A DNA stretch of 64,000 nt from assembly GCF_024699965.1 (NCBI RefSeq), contig NZ_JAJOMZ010000004.1, forward strand, positions 1,362,001 through 1,426,000. The letters run 5' to 3'. The translations under genes and the position numbers were made by a program. The notes under the pieces were generated by a model. That model made no database searches, was not told the origin of the DNA, and saw only the letters and a program-made list of their open reading frames with translations. Below are positions 27,736 to 37,672 of this stretch, piece after piece; position 1 is the first letter of the stretch; every line of letters begins with the position of its first letter. This stretch comes from Flavobacterium sp. J372. Lineage in GTDB: Bacteria; Bacteroidota; Bacteroidia; Flavobacteriales; Flavobacteriaceae.

Positions 27736-27743
27736 TTATTCCA

Positions 27744-27775
27744 ATAAAAAAAGTTAAGCGTTTTGCTTAACTTTT
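27744..27775 (-). terminator. Terminator between tRNA-Lys and tRNA-Leu
   Basis: AAAGTTAAGC pairs with GCTTAACTTT around GTTTT. On the minus strand it is followed by a U tail (from the A run 27746-27752), so it would end the tRNA-Lys transcript and leave tRNA-Leu as a separate unit. Confidence 0.75.
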
Positions 27776-27777
27776 AG

Positions 27778-27850
27778 TGACCCGGCTGGGATTCGAACCC
27801 AGGACCCCATCATTAAAAGTGATGTGCTCTACCGGCTGAGCTACCGAGTC
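27778..27850 (-). tRNA. tRNA-Lys (anticodon TTT), copy 1
   Basis: 73-nt cloverleaf on the minus strand. Acceptor stem GACTCGG/CCGGGTC, D arm with AGCTCAGCCGGTAGAGC, anticodon stem CATCA/TGATG with loop CTTTTAA (anticodon TTT), and T arm CTGGG-TTCGAAT-CCCAG. CCA is not encoded. It is identical to the second copy 31 bases upstream on the same strand. Confidence 0.96.
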
Positions 27851-27881
27851 TGAACATTCAGTGAATACAAGGTTTTTTTAG

Positions 27882-27954
27882 TGACCCGGCTGGGATTCGA
27901 ACCCAGGACCCCATCATTAAAAGTGATGTGCTCTACCGGCTGAGCTACCGAGTC
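27882..27954 (-). tRNA. tRNA-Lys (anticodon TTT), copy 2
   Basis: Identical 73-nt sequence to the copy at 27778-27850, with all cloverleaf arms intact. The two copies are a direct tandem duplication whose 31-base spacer is unlike the flanking DNA, so the duplication is limited to the gene and a few bases around it. Confidence 0.96.
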
Positions 27955-28081
27955 TTGTTATTCCTCTGAATGCGGGTGCAAATATACGGATGTATTATTT
28001 ATATATCAAACTCATTTTATTATAAATTTGACTTTTTTTATGATAAAGCATTTAACCACTTATACCATAAGGTTTTATTAA

Positions 28082-28597
28082 ATGAATAAGATTGTACTTA
28101 CAGGCTATATGGCCTCGGGCAAAACAACAATTGGTAAATTGCTATCTCAGTCGTCAGGCCTCAAGTATGTTGATTTAGATGAAGTTATTGAGCAAACTGC
28201 GGCTACAGATATAAAAACGATCTTTAAGGAAAAGGGCGAAGTATATTTCAGGAAACTTGAACACCAGGTTTTAAAGGATGTACTTGCTAAAGATGAAGAA
28301 TGTATACTCGCCTTAGGGGGCGGCACGCCATGCTATACCAACAACCACCTACTGCTGCAGGATGACAATGTTATATCTGTATATTTAAAAGCATCAATTG
28401 CAGAGCTGGTATTACGCCTTGAAAACAATAAGCATGAAAGGCCTTTGCTTGCAGATGTTACCGATGATGAGCTGGAAGAATTTGTAGCCAAGCATTTGTT
28501 TGACAGGGCTTATTATTACAATCACGCTAAGCATATTATTGCCGTTGACGGTAAGTTGCCTGAGACAATTGTAAATGAGATTATGAGCATCTTTTAG
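28082..28597 (+). CDS. aroK: Shikimate kinase
   Basis: Phosphorylates shikimate with ATP in the cytosolic pathway to chorismate. 171 residues, the usual family length. P-loop GYMASGKTT is at residues 8-16, the substrate aspartate region VDLDEVIE at about 30-37, the RKLE motif near 58, and LALGGGTPC near 78. The lid arginine lies in KHERPLL. The ATG directly precedes NKIVLTGY, so the start is sound. The gene converges with a phosphoribosyltransferase gene and overlaps its end by 4 bases. Confidence 0.95.
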   Translation: MNKIVLTGYMASGKTTIGKLLSQSSGLKYVDLDEVIEQTAATDIKTIFKEKGEVYFRKLEHQVLKDVLAKDEECILALGGGTPCYTNNHLLLQDDNVISVYLKASIAELVLRLENNKHERPLLADVTDDELEEFVAKHLFDRAYYYNHAKHIIAVDGKLPETIVNEIMSIF

Positions 28598-29088
28598 CTC
28601 AGGTAAGCATACTCTTCACCTTCATTAAATACTACATGGATATGTTCTTTTAATGATGTGGAAAGCGAAATCCCTTTAAAATCTGCTTTTACAGGGAATT
28701 GTTTGTGGTTGCGGTCTACCAGTACGGCAGTTTTAAACTTTTTCAACGGTACTTCAAGAAAATGTTTCACACCGTAAATAAGGGTAGAGCCGCTGTTGAG
28801 GACATCGTCTGCCAAAACAAGGCATTGACCTGAGTACTCACTTGCAGGCATTGATGTTTTTATGGGTTCAAGAGGGTTTGTTTTATTTATTTTCACTTCG
28901 CAAAGCTTTACCTCAACATCAGAAATCTGCGTTAGCATATCGGCAAGCTTTTCAGCAAATATGAAACCGTTGCCGGCAATTCCTGCAATCACTACTTCCT
29001 GCTCATCAGCATAAGTTTCATAAATCTGGTACGCAATACGCCGTACTTTATGTGTTATTTCTTCCTGAGTAAGTATTACCTGTTTCAT
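28594..29088 (-). CDS. Phosphoribosyltransferase family protein
   Basis: 164 residues with a type I phosphoribosyltransferase fold. The PRPP-binding loop reads CLVLADDVLNSGSTLIYG (about residues 92-109), and the PPi loop region IAGIAGNGFIFAEKL lies near 38. It could be PyrR-like or a nucleobase salvage enzyme; the substrate-hood residues do not let me decide. It shares the minus strand with the S4 protein gene, 12 bases upstream, which suggests cotranscription. The tail overlaps aroK by 4 bases head-on. Confidence 0.82.
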   Translation of the reverse strand: MKQVILTQEEITHKVRRIAYQIYETYADEQEVVIAGIAGNGFIFAEKLADMLTQISDVEVKLCEVKINKTNPLEPIKTSMPASEYSGQCLVLADDVLNSGSTLIYGVKHFLEVPLKKFKTAVLVDRNHKQFPVKADFKGISLSTSLKEHIHVVFNEGEEYAYLS

Positions 29089-29100
29089 TGTTATTTAATT

Positions 29101-29487
29101 TTAATCAATGTCATTGTCATCAAAGTCCAACCCATAGTCATCCAGTTCCCGGCGGTCTTTTTTAGTCGGCCTGCCTGTGCCTTTTGCACGGTAATGTTCT
29201 TTAGACAACCTTAAAAGTTCAAGATGTTCAAAAGCTTCAGGCGGGGTTTCATCTTTACGGTAGATATCTACCAGCTTGGGCCCAACCCTGTTGGCCGGAA
29301 TATCCAGTACTGTCAGCATATAGTTGATTTGGTCGCGCCTCACAGTAATCTTATCACCTGCAAAAACATCGCGCGATGGCTTTACCTGCTGGCCATTAAT
29401 TGTTATATGCCCCTTTTGGCAAGCCTGGGTAGCAATACTGCGGGTTTTATAATAACGCACACACCATAAATATTTGTCAATCCTCAT
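29101..29487 (-). CDS. S4-domain RNA-binding protein, Hsp15-like
   Basis: 128 residues. The S4 domain fills the N-terminal half (MRIDKYLWCVRYYKTRSIATQACQKG...VKPSRDVFAGDKITV). The C-terminal part is basic then acidic (RPTKKDRRELDDY...DDNDID). This is the layout of Hsp15/HslR, which in E. coli rescues stalled 50S subunits still carrying nascent chains. The same role here is inference. The conserved opening MRIDKYLW supports the start at 29487. Confidence 0.87.
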   Translation of the reverse strand: MRIDKYLWCVRYYKTRSIATQACQKGHITINGQQVKPSRDVFAGDKITVRRDQINYMLTVLDIPANRVGPKLVDIYRKDETPPEAFEHLELLRLSKEHYRAKGTGRPTKKDRRELDDYGLDFDDNDID

Positions 29488-29569
29488 ACTAAGCCTTAAA
29501 AAACGCTGTTATACCTTACTACAAAAATAAATGAAAATTGTATCTTGCGCCCAGTAAAAAAAAATTATA

Positions 29570-30490
29570 ATGAAAAGATTATTAAGTTGCCTTTTTCTTG
29601 TAACCGCTGCATTAGCCGCAACCGTTTCCTGTAAAAAGGATGACAATAGTGTAGATATTGCCCCGCCACGTGATTATGCAACACAATATGAGACTGAGAA
29701 AGCAAATATTGAAGAGTTCCTGAAAACCCACTATATAAAACCTGGTAGTGTAGAGGATAATTATAACATTGTTTTTGATTCAGTACCCAATCCTGCGACA
29801 CAAAAATCAATTTGGGAGCAGATTGATTATCCGCTACAAAACAAAGATGTTGTTTTTGCTGGTGTTACTTATAAAATATACTACCTTGTCCTAAATCAAG
29901 GTGTGGGTGACGCGCCTAACAGAGGAGATGATATTCTTGCTGCTTACAGAGGTACTCTTATTAATAAAGAGCAAACTCAATTTGATGCCCAGCCTTACCC
30001 GCAAAGTTTGCTATCTTTAGGGCAGACTATATTAGGCTGGCAGGAGATATTGCCTTTATTTAAGGAAGGAGTTTATGTAGATGCTGACCCTAGCGGCCCA
30101 GCCCAATTTGAAAATTATGGTGCTGGCGTAATGTTCCTGCCTTCGGCACTGGCATATTATAATAATGCTTCAGGTAACGCACCTGCCTACTCAACAATGG
30201 TTTTCAGTTTTAAGTTGTATCGCGTAGAAGATGCTGATTTTGATGGTGATGGTCTATTGAATAAATATGAATTAAACGGTACTGACCCGGACCCGGCAAA
30301 TTTTGACAGTGATGGTGACGGAATCCCTAATTATCGTGATACCGATGATGATAATGATGGTACGCCTACCTTGCTTGAAGTTACAAATCCTGCGACAGGC
30401 GAAGTTTATGAAAATTACGACGACATACCAAGTTGTGTTCCCGGGGGAGTAAAAAGGCACCTGGATCCAAGTTGTGATGATTTAGGTTAA
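29570..30490 (+). CDS. FKBP-like lipoprotein with Ca-binding type-3 repeats
   Basis: 306 residues. A lipoprotein signal peptide ends at Cys21 (ATVSCKK). Residues about 60-220 look like a diverged FKBP-type peptidyl-prolyl isomerase domain, with the core QGVGDAPNRGDDILAAYRGTLI, QSLLSLGQTILGWQEILPLFKEG and GAGVMFLPSALAYY. The C-terminal part has thrombospondin type-3-like, Asp-rich calcium repeats (DFDGDGLLNKYE, DSDGDGIPNYRDTDDDNDG). It probably sits in the outer membrane or periplasm and helps fold exported proteins. Whether it is catalytically active is uncertain because the domain is diverged. Confidence 0.82.
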   Translation: MKRLLSCLFLVTAALAATVSCKKDDNSVDIAPPRDYATQYETEKANIEEFLKTHYIKPGSVEDNYNIVFDSVPNPATQKSIWEQIDYPLQNKDVVFAGVTYKIYYLVLNQGVGDAPNRGDDILAAYRGTLINKEQTQFDAQPYPQSLLSLGQTILGWQEILPLFKEGVYVDADPSGPAQFENYGAGVMFLPSALAYYNNASGNAPAYSTMVFSFKLYRVEDADFDGDGLLNKYELNGTDPDPANFDSDGDGIPNYRDTDDDNDGTPTLLEVTNPATGEVYENYDDIPSCVPGGVKRHLDPSCDDLG

Positions 30491-30506
30491 AAGCATATTT
30501 CGATAT

Positions 30507-30541
30507 AAAAATCCCGCTTCAGATATGAAGCGGGATTTTTT
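30507..30541 (+). terminator. Intrinsic terminator after the FKBP-like gene
   Basis: AAAAATCCCGCTTCA pairs with TGAAGCGGGATTTTT around GATA. The symmetric A and T runs allow use in both directions, so it may also serve dnaB, which ends nearby on the minus strand. Confidence 0.92.
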
Positions 30542-30658
30542 ATTGCTTGTGCCAAATTTATTCTGCAGTTATGTGTTCTGCGCCGATAACATCCATTTTT
30601 AGTATTGTTTCTGTCATTTCTACTGTAGTGTTCTCCATAATGCTGTTGTTTTTAATTA

Positions 30659-32200
30659 TTAAAATGGTACGTCATCGTCATTGTTACTGTTGTTGGCGCT
30701 GCTGCCAAATGCATCATTTGCCGAAGGTAGGTTTTTGGTAATAAAGGCATGGCTGTCATTCATACTTGAAGGCAGCTCATCAAACGGTGACCCGAAATCA
30801 TCGAGGTTATCAAACTTACCAAGGCTTCCCACAAACTTAAGCCTGATGTTATCAAGCCCGCCGTTACGGTGCTTGGCTACGATAAATTCGGCCTGGCCCT
30901 GTGTTGGTGAGCGCTCTTCATCATCCCACTCGTCAATTTTGTAATATTCAGGGCGGTAAATAAATGATACAATATCTGCATCCTGCTCAATAGCACCTGA
31001 TTCCCTAAGGTCAGAAAGTAATGGCCTTTTACTGGAACCCCTGGTCTCTACAGCACGTGATAACTGCGACAGCGCAATCACCGGTACGTTAAGCTCTTTT
31101 GCCAATGCCTTAAGGTTTCGTGATATGGTTGAAATTTCCTGCTCGCGGTTACCGCCATTCTTGCCATTCCCTCCGGCAGTCATAAGCTGGAGGTAGTCAA
31201 TCACAATAAGTTTAATACCATATTGTGAGGCAAGCCTCCTGGCTTTAGCACGTAAATCAAATATCGATAGGGAAGGGGTGTCATCAATATAAAGCGGAGC
31301 TTTTTCAAGGTCTTTTACTTTGATACTCAATTGTTCCCATTCATGCTTTTCAAGCTTTCCGGTACGAAGTTTTTCAGATGACAAACCTGTTTCACTTGAA
31401 ATAAGCCTTGTAATAAGCTGTACAGACGACATCTCGAGTGAAAATAACGCAACGGGATGCTGGAAGTCAATAGCAATATTACGCGCCATTGATAGTACAA
31501 ATGCTGTTTTACCCATACCCGGCCTCGCCGCAATGATGATAAGGTCACTGGGCTGCCAGCCTGATGTGAGCTTGTCGAGGTCATTAAAACCTGTGGCAAT
31601 ACCGCTGAGGCCTTCTTTATTGGCAATTTCTTCTATACGTTTTTTAGCCTGTATAACAAGGCTCTGCGCGGTTTCGCTGCTTCTCTTTATGTTGCCCTGC
31701 GTAACTTCATAAAGGCGTGATTCGGCTTTATCAAGAAGGTCAAAAACATCAGTAGTCTCATCATACGATTCTTCAATAATCTCGCTTGAAATACGGATAA
31801 GGCTTCGCTGTATAAACTTTTGCAGGATAATGCGCGAGTGAAATTCAATATGCGCTGAAGATGAGATTTTTTGGGTAAGCTGTATCAGGTAAAAATCGCC
31901 ACCGGCCAATTCAAGCTTAGCGTTCTTTTTAAGCTGCGATGAGACCGTTAATAAGTCAATAGGCTGCGTATCGTTGAAAAGCTGTACAATCGCCTCAAAA
32001 ATGTATTTATGGGCATCTTTATAAAAAGCATCAGGCTGCAGGATGTCAATTACTTCATCAACCCCCTTTTTATCAATCATCATCGCACCAAGTACAGCCT
32101 CCTCAAGGTCGATGGCCTGTGGCGGGAGCTTGCCTTTTTCGAGGTTGATAATGGTGGTTTTATCAACGCGTACTGGGTTTATGTTCCTGATATTTTCCAT
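30659..32200 (-). CDS. dnaB: Replicative DNA helicase DnaB
   Basis: The hexameric 5'-3' helicase of the replication fork. 513 residues: the N-terminal DnaB domain (about 25-130, PPQAIDLEEAVLGAMMID) and the RecA-like ATPase. Walker A ARPGMGKTAF is near residue 225, Walker B LIVIDYLQLM near 330, and the C-terminal motifs LSQLSRAVETR and DLRESGAIEQDAD follow. No intein is present. The tail is Asn/Asp-rich, ending NSNNDDDVPF, a common feature of Bacteroidota DnaB. The start MENIRNINPVRVDK is plausible. Confidence 0.96.
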   Translation of the reverse strand: MENIRNINPVRVDKTTIINLEKGKLPPQAIDLEEAVLGAMMIDKKGVDEVIDILQPDAFYKDAHKYIFEAIVQLFNDTQPIDLLTVSSQLKKNAKLELAGGDFYLIQLTQKISSSAHIEFHSRIILQKFIQRSLIRISSEIIEESYDETTDVFDLLDKAESRLYEVTQGNIKRSSETAQSLVIQAKKRIEEIANKEGLSGIATGFNDLDKLTSGWQPSDLIIIAARPGMGKTAFVLSMARNIAIDFQHPVALFSLEMSSVQLITRLISSETGLSSEKLRTGKLEKHEWEQLSIKVKDLEKAPLYIDDTPSLSIFDLRAKARRLASQYGIKLIVIDYLQLMTAGGNGKNGGNREQEISTISRNLKALAKELNVPVIALSQLSRAVETRGSSKRPLLSDLRESGAIEQDADIVSFIYRPEYYKIDEWDDEERSPTQGQAEFIVAKHRNGGLDNIRLKFVGSLGKFDNLDDFGSPFDELPSSMNDSHAFITKNLPSANDAFGSSANNSNNDDDVPF

Positions 32201-32310
32201 ATTGCGAATGTAAATAAAATCGGTCTCGCCGGGTTAAGGAATTGTTAAGGTGCTGCACTCAAAACTTGTTCATATCGTGTTGACAAACAAGTATATTTTG
32301 TTGAAAAGTC

Positions 32311-32340
32311 AAAAAAAATCCGAGGCTGCAAGGCCCCGGA
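32311..32340 (-). terminator. Intrinsic terminator after accA
   Basis: On the minus strand TCCGGGGC pairs with GCCTCGGA (one G-T) around CTTGCA and is followed by eight T residues. It lies 24 bases after the accA stop. Confidence 0.87.
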
Positions 32341-32363
32341 CAATTTTTGCCGTATATGCCTTA

Positions 32364-33317
32364 TTATTCTTTGAATTCGCCCATTTTACTGTACTTATCC
32401 ATCCTTTTGGCTACAAGTTCATCTGTTGATAAATCTTTAAGCTCATTAAATCCTTTCAATATGTATTCTTCCACTTTCTTAAAGGCTGCCTCCCTGTCAA
32501 AATGAGCGCCGCCAAGCGGTTCCGGGATGATGTCATCAACAAGGTTTTGTTTTTTCATGTCGTATGATGTCAGCTTCAATGCTTCAGCTGCCTGCTCTTT
32601 ATATTCCCAGCTTCTCCAAAGTATTGATGAGCAAGATTCAGGAGATATTACCGAATACCATGTATTTTCCATCATGTAAACCTTGTCGCCCACACCTATA
32701 CCTAATGCGCCGCCAGATGCACCTTCACCAACAATTACGGTGATAATAGGTGTTTTAAGGCGAACCATCTCCAGTATATTACGTGCAATAGCTTCACCCT
32801 GCCCGCGCTCTTCAGCTTCAAGTCCGGGATACGCACCCGGGGTATCAACAAGCGTTACAACCGGTATGTTAAACTTCTCGGCCATTTTCATAAGCCTCAA
32901 TGCTTTGCGGTAACCTTCAGGGTTGGCCATACCAAAGTTGCGGTATTGCCTTGTCTTTGTATTATAGCCTTTTTGTTGGCCTATGATCATGAACGACTGC
33001 CCGCCAATTTTGCCAAGGCCGCCTATCATGGCTTTGTCATCTTTAAACGCACGGTCACCAAAAAGCTCAAGGAAAGAGCCGTTTGTAAGCGCATTTACAT
33101 GATCCATTGTGTAAGGCCTGTTAGGATGGCGGCTAAGCTGTACACGCTGCCAGGCTGTAAGGTTCTTATATATTTTCGTCTTGGTTTCTTCCAGTTTTTT
33201 CTCAATCTGCTTGCAGGTGTTAGTTACATCCACATCTGATTCCTGGCCAATGATAGTACACTTATCAAGCTGGTCTTCAAGCTCTTTGATTGGGAGTTCA
33301 AAATCTAAATATTCCAT
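32364..33317 (-). CDS. accA: Acetyl-CoA carboxylase carboxyltransferase, alpha subunit
   Basis: Transfers the carboxyl group from biotin carrier protein to acetyl-CoA, the committing step of fatty acid synthesis; it works as a heterotetramer with AccD. 317 residues, as usual. The sequence shows [14 protein letters not shown], the acetyl-CoA-binding [44 protein letters not shown], and [28 protein letters not shown] element lies 33 bases upstream on the minus strand. Confidence 0.96.
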   Translation of the reverse strand: MEYLDFELPIKELEDQLDKCTIIGQESDVDVTNTCKQIEKKLEETKTKIYKNLTAWQRVQLSRHPNRPYTMDHVNALTNGSFLELFGDRAFKDDKAMIGGLGKIGGQSFMIIGQQKGYNTKTRQYRNFGMANPEGYRKALRLMKMAEKFNIPVVTLVDTPGAYPGLEAEERGQGEAIARNILEMVRLKTPIITVIVGEGASGGALGIGVGDKVYMMENTWYSVISPESCSSILWRSWEYKEQAAEALKLTSYDMKKQNLVDDIIPEPLGGAHFDREAAFKKVEEYILKGFNELKDLSTDELVAKRMDKYSKMGEFKE

Positions 33318-33349
33318 AATAAAAGGCGATTTTTATTCGGTTGAAGCTA

Positions 33350-33357
33350 CAAAGATA
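33350..33357 (-). promoter_or_regulatory. Candidate -7 element (TATCTTTG) for accA
   Basis: On the minus strand TATCTTTG fits TAnnTTTG and ends 32 bases before the accA ATG. No TTG at the -33 position is evident. Confidence 0.45.
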
Positions 33358-33389
33358 AAATTTTCGGGTGAGAAGTAAAGCGGATAATT

Positions 33390-34358
33390 TTAATTACTTT
33401 CTTTAGATGTATAATTCTTGAGTATGCCATTGATAACCACCGTGATAATAATTATAGCGGCGCCTATGTAAAAAGGCATGCCCATCTTTTCCTTATCTTT
33501 AAAGACCAGAACTGCAAGGATAATACCATATACCGGCTCGAGGTTTATCGTTAACATCACCGTATACGGGCTTAGGAATTTCATAACCTGTACCGATGCT
33601 ATAAAAGCATAGGCAGTACAAAATGAGCCCAATATAAAGAGCCAAAGCCAGTCATTGGCCGACAGTATGAAAAATTCTGGCGTGAAACTACCACTGAAAA
33701 GAAGAAATATCGAGAAAAAGCCTACACCTCCGGCGAGTTCGTAAAATGATATGGTGGAGGGGTTATATTCTTTTGCGAAGCGTGCATTAATTATAGCAAA
33801 TGTTGCAGAAAGAAACGCCGATGTAAGCGCAAGCAGTATACCCCAGTATTGTGTAGGCTGGCCCGGAGAAACAGCTGCTATAGCATCACCAATTTCTAAC
33901 GGGTTGGTAAATAATTCGCTTAAAATATGTAAGGCATACTCTCCATAAATTATTATGCATAGGGCTATAATCACTACAAAACCCATAAGCAGCTCATACC
34001 ATACCACACGTTTACCATAAAGTAAACTCTCAAGCAGTGAGGCGAAGAAAGCGCCCGTACTAAGGCATGCAAGGGTTAAAGATACGTTTGATACCTTTAT
34101 GGCTTCGAAAAATGTAAACCAGTGCAGCGCTATCACAAGTCCTGAAAAAATAAAGACACCAAACATCTTACGAGGTACTTCTAAAGGTATCTTACGTATT
34201 TTGATGTAGATGAATATCAATGCAGAAGCAATGCACATCCTGAACCATACCAGCGGAAAAGCCTCAAGCGAAATAAGCGCTCCCAAAACAGCCGTAAAGC
34301 CCCAGACAAAAACTATAAAATGGAGGTGCAGGTAGCTTTTAAGGTTATCGCCTTGCAT
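33390..34358 (-). CDS. EamA/DMT-family transporter
   Basis: About 322 residues with ten hydrophobic segments in two EamA repeats, the form of drug/metabolite exporters of the inner membrane. The repeat landmarks are FIVFVWGFTAVLGALISLEAFPLVWFRM in the first half and LALTSAFLSATFAIINARFAKEY in the second. I place the start at ATG 34358 (MQGDNLKSYLH). Longer in-frame starts up to 34487 would run deep into lptG. The chosen start leaves a 14-base overlap with the end of lptG. The substrate cannot be told. Confidence 0.85.
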   Translation of the reverse strand: MQGDNLKSYLHLHFIVFVWGFTAVLGALISLEAFPLVWFRMCIASALIFIYIKIRKIPLEVPRKMFGVFIFSGLVIALHWFTFFEAIKVSNVSLTLACLSTGAFFASLLESLLYGKRVVWYELLMGFVVIIALCIIIYGEYALHILSELFTNPLEIGDAIAAVSPGQPTQYWGILLALTSAFLSATFAIINARFAKEYNPSTISFYELAGGVGFFSIFLLFSGSFTPEFFILSANDWLWLFILGSFCTAYAFIASVQVMKFLSPYTVMLTINLEPVYGIILAVLVFKDKEKMGMPFYIGAAIIIITVVINGILKNYTSKESN

Positions 34359-35421
34359 TGCGCAACAAATAAATGGCAAGTATGCCAAATGATACATTAG
34401 GGAACCATACAGCCACAATAGGCGGAATACTCGATTTTTCGGCCATGGTTCCAAAAACTTTATCGAAGAAAACAAAAGTAAAGGCAAGGCCTATGCCCAT
34501 AGCAAGATTCATACCCATGCCGCCCCGGCGTTTCATGGCCGATACAGCCACAGCAATAATGGTAAGTATGAATGCAGATATAGGTATACTATATTTTTTA
34601 TACAATACCACCAGATAGGCATTGATGTTTGATGATCCACGCTCGCGTTCCTTATCAATAAATTCATTCAGCTCACCGAGGCTCATAGTTTCGGCAGCAT
34701 ATATGGTAGGTGTAAGGTCATCAGGCATGAAGTTAAACTTCATCCTTTTAGATGGCAGGGAGACAAGCTTGTCTTCCATTTGGCCAACGGTGCGTTTGCT
34801 ATATCCTTTTAGTACGTAAGTACTGTCGCGTTCACGCCACTTGATTGTATTAGCTTTAATCTTATATTCAAGCCTGTTACCGTCAAATTTTTCAAGGGTA
34901 AAATCATACCCTGATTTTGTCTGGTAATTAAAGCTGCTGACATAAATAAACTCATTATCACTTATCTGTTTATAAACATGGGTGGTCTGCCGGGTTTCAG
35001 GATTGTTTTTAAGATAAGTATACCTGAAATCGTTAAATCCTTTACTGGCTGCCGGCACAAGGAAGACACCCATTATCAATGCTATCAGCGACACAATTGT
35101 TGCACCTATGATATATGGCCTTAAAAACCTGGTGAATGAAATACCCGAACTTAGTATGGCAATAATCTCTGTATTGTTAGCAAGCTTTGAGGTAAACCAT
35201 ATTACAGACAGGAACAGGAATATAGGAAACAGCAGGTTGGCGAAATAGATTGTGAAGTCGCCGTAATACTTCATCACTTCTATAAAAGGTACTTTCTTAG
35301 CCAGTATCTTGTTGATCTTCTCTGAAATGTCAATCACGATACCAATAGGTATAAACATCAGCAGCATCACAAAAAATGTTGCCAGGTAACGCTTTAAAAT
35401 GTACCAGTCTATTATCTTCAT
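34345..35421 (-). CDS. lptG: LptF/LptG-family permease
   Basis: Inner-membrane permease of the ABC exporter that pulls lipopolysaccharide towards the outer membrane. From ATG 35421 (MKIIDWYILKRYLATF, the classic LptG opening) it has about 358 residues: three N-terminal membrane segments, a periplasmic beta-jellyroll of about 170 residues, and three C-terminal segments. An upstream in-frame ATG at 35478 would add MIERHVSILNSNISIL, which is translated intergenic repeat, so it is rejected. It lies after tgt on the minus strand, separated by an inverted repeat. Confidence 0.88.
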   Translation of the reverse strand: MKIIDWYILKRYLATFFVMLLMFIPIGIVIDISEKINKILAKKVPFIEVMKYYGDFTIYFANLLFPIFLFLSVIWFTSKLANNTEIIAILSSGISFTRFLRPYIIGATIVSLIALIMGVFLVPAASKGFNDFRYTYLKNNPETRQTTHVYKQISDNEFIYVSSFNYQTKSGYDFTLEKFDGNRLEYKIKANTIKWRERDSTYVLKGYSKRTVGQMEDKLVSLPSKRMKFNFMPDDLTPTIYAAETMSLGELNEFIDKERERGSSNINAYLVVLYKKYSIPISAFILTIIAVAVSAMKRRGGMGMNLAMGIGLAFTFVFFDKVFGTMAEKSSIPPIVAVWFPNVSFGILAIYLLRNARR

Positions 35422-35443
35422 TAATTTTGTTAGTATTGAGATG

Positions 35444-35527
35444 TTAGAATTGAGTATTGAGACATGCCGTTCAATCACAACCCTAAATCTACGTTCAAAA
35501 ATCTCAATTCTCTATACTCAATTCTAA
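35444..35527. repeat. Inverted repeat at the tgt-lptG junction
   Basis: TTAGAATTGAGTA (35444-35456) is mirrored exactly by TACTCAATTCTAA (35515-35527), with a further ATTGAGA/TCTCAAT pair inside. The words TATTGAG and CTCAATTCT recur around the four-helix gene at 43755-44132. No gene lies in the loop. Confidence 0.6.
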
Positions 35528-35534
35528 AATCTAA

Positions 35535-36673
<1,139 letters not shown>

Positions 36674-36683
36674 TTACAGCGTG

Positions 36684-36691
36684 CAAAGATA
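36684..36691 (-). promoter_or_regulatory. Candidate -7 element (TATCTTTG) for tgt
   Basis: On the minus strand TATCTTTG ends 19 bases before the tgt ATG. The -33 TTG is not visible, so this is a partial match. Confidence 0.45.
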
Positions 36692-36789
36692 ATCCATTTA
36701 TGATTTTAGATTTGAGAATTGGAATATAATTTAAGGCTCATAATCGTCTAAAAATCGAATTATCTAAAAATCGAACAATCCAAATTACC

Positions 36790-36797
36790 TATCTTTG
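36790..36797 (+). promoter_or_regulatory. Candidate -7 element (TATCTTTG) for the transketolase pair
   Basis: TATCTTTG fits TAnnTTTG and lies 26 bases before the ATG at 36824. The DNA just upstream repeats TCTAAAAATCGAA, and no clear TTG sits at -33. Confidence 0.45.
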
Positions 36798-36823
36798 CGC
36801 CAGTTTAATTTTTACAGCTACAA

Positions 36824-37672
36824 ATGAAGCCTAACACACAACAACTTAACGATTTAACAATTCAGGTAAGGCGCGATATCCTGCGTATGGTACATGCCGT
36901 AAATTCGGGCCACCCGGGCGGCTCACTTGGCTGTACCGAATTTTTAGTAGCGCTGTACCAGGTGCTTATGGACCGTAAGGAAGGCTGGGATATGGACGGT
37001 ATCAATGAAGATATCTTCTTCCTTTCTAATGGGCACATATCGCCGGTATTCTACAGCGTACTTGCCCGCAGCGGGTATTTCCCCGTAAGCGAGCTTGCCA
37101 CTTTCCGTCTTATCAATTCAAGGCTTCAGGGCCACCCAACAACACATGAGGGACTTCCGGGCGTACGTATCGCTTCGGGTTCGCTGGGGCAGGGTATGAG
37201 CGTTGCCATTGGCGCTGCTCAGGCTAAAAAGCTTAACAATGACTCTCATCTGGTCTATTCACTTCACGGTGACGGCGAGCTACAAGAGGGCCAGAATTGG
37301 GAAGCTATCATGTATGCTTCAGCCTATAAAGTTGATAACCTTATTGCGACTATTGACGTAAACGGCAAACAAATAGACGGCCCTACTGATGAGGTACTCA
37401 ACATGGGCAGCCTTCGTGCTAAATTTGAAGCTTTTGACTGGGATGTGCTTGAGATTGCTCAGGGTAACAACATAGAAGCGATAATTGAAGGAATGACCCA
37501 AGCCAAAGCCCGTACAGGCAAAGGCAAACCGGTTTGCGTACTGCTGCATACCGAAATGGGCAACGGTGTTGACTATATGATGAACACCCACGCATGGCAC
37601 GGAAAAGCGCCTAACGATGAGCAGCTGGCGCTGGCCTTTACGCAAAATGTTATAACACTGGGAGACTACTAA
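36824..37672 (+). CDS. Transketolase, N-terminal (thiamine diphosphate) subunit
   Basis: First half of a split transketolase that moves two-carbon units in the pentose phosphate pathway. 282 residues. Visible are HAVNSGHPGGSLGCTEFL (substrate and cofactor loop), LSNGHISPVFY, GSLGQGMSVAIGAA and the ThDP/metal motif HGDGELQEGQNWEA followed by IDVNGKQIDG. The C-terminal end ALAFTQNVITLGDY is natural. It pairs with the downstream subunit at 37770; between them lies a GC-rich inverted repeat. Confidence 0.95.
   Translation: MKPNTQQLNDLTIQVRRDILRMVHAVNSGHPGGSLGCTEFLVALYQVLMDRKEGWDMDGINEDIFFLSNGHISPVFYSVLARSGYFPVSELATFRLINSRLQGHPTTHEGLPGVRIASGSLGQGMSVAIGAAQAKKLNNDSHLVYSLHGDGELQEGQNWEAIMYASAYKVDNLIATIDVNGKQIDGPTDEVLNMGSLRAKFEAFDWDVLEIAQGNNIEAIIEGMTQAKARTGKGKPVCVLLHTEMGNGVDYMMNTHAWHGKAPNDEQLALAFTQNVITLGDY

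Noticed and set aside
27778..27954. The repeated tRNA-Lys as an integration (att) site.
   Set aside because: The repeat covers the whole tRNA gene with just a 31-base spacer, so simple tandem duplication explains it; no integrase is present.
30558..30638. A 26-codon minus-strand frame (MENTTVEMTETILKMDVIGAE...) just downstream of dnaB.
   Set aside because: Too short, without a clear ribosome site or known family; coding bias cannot be judged at this length.
35421..35478. The longer lptG start at ATG 35478.
   Set aside because: The extra residues are translated intergenic repeat, and the usual LptG opening begins at 35421.
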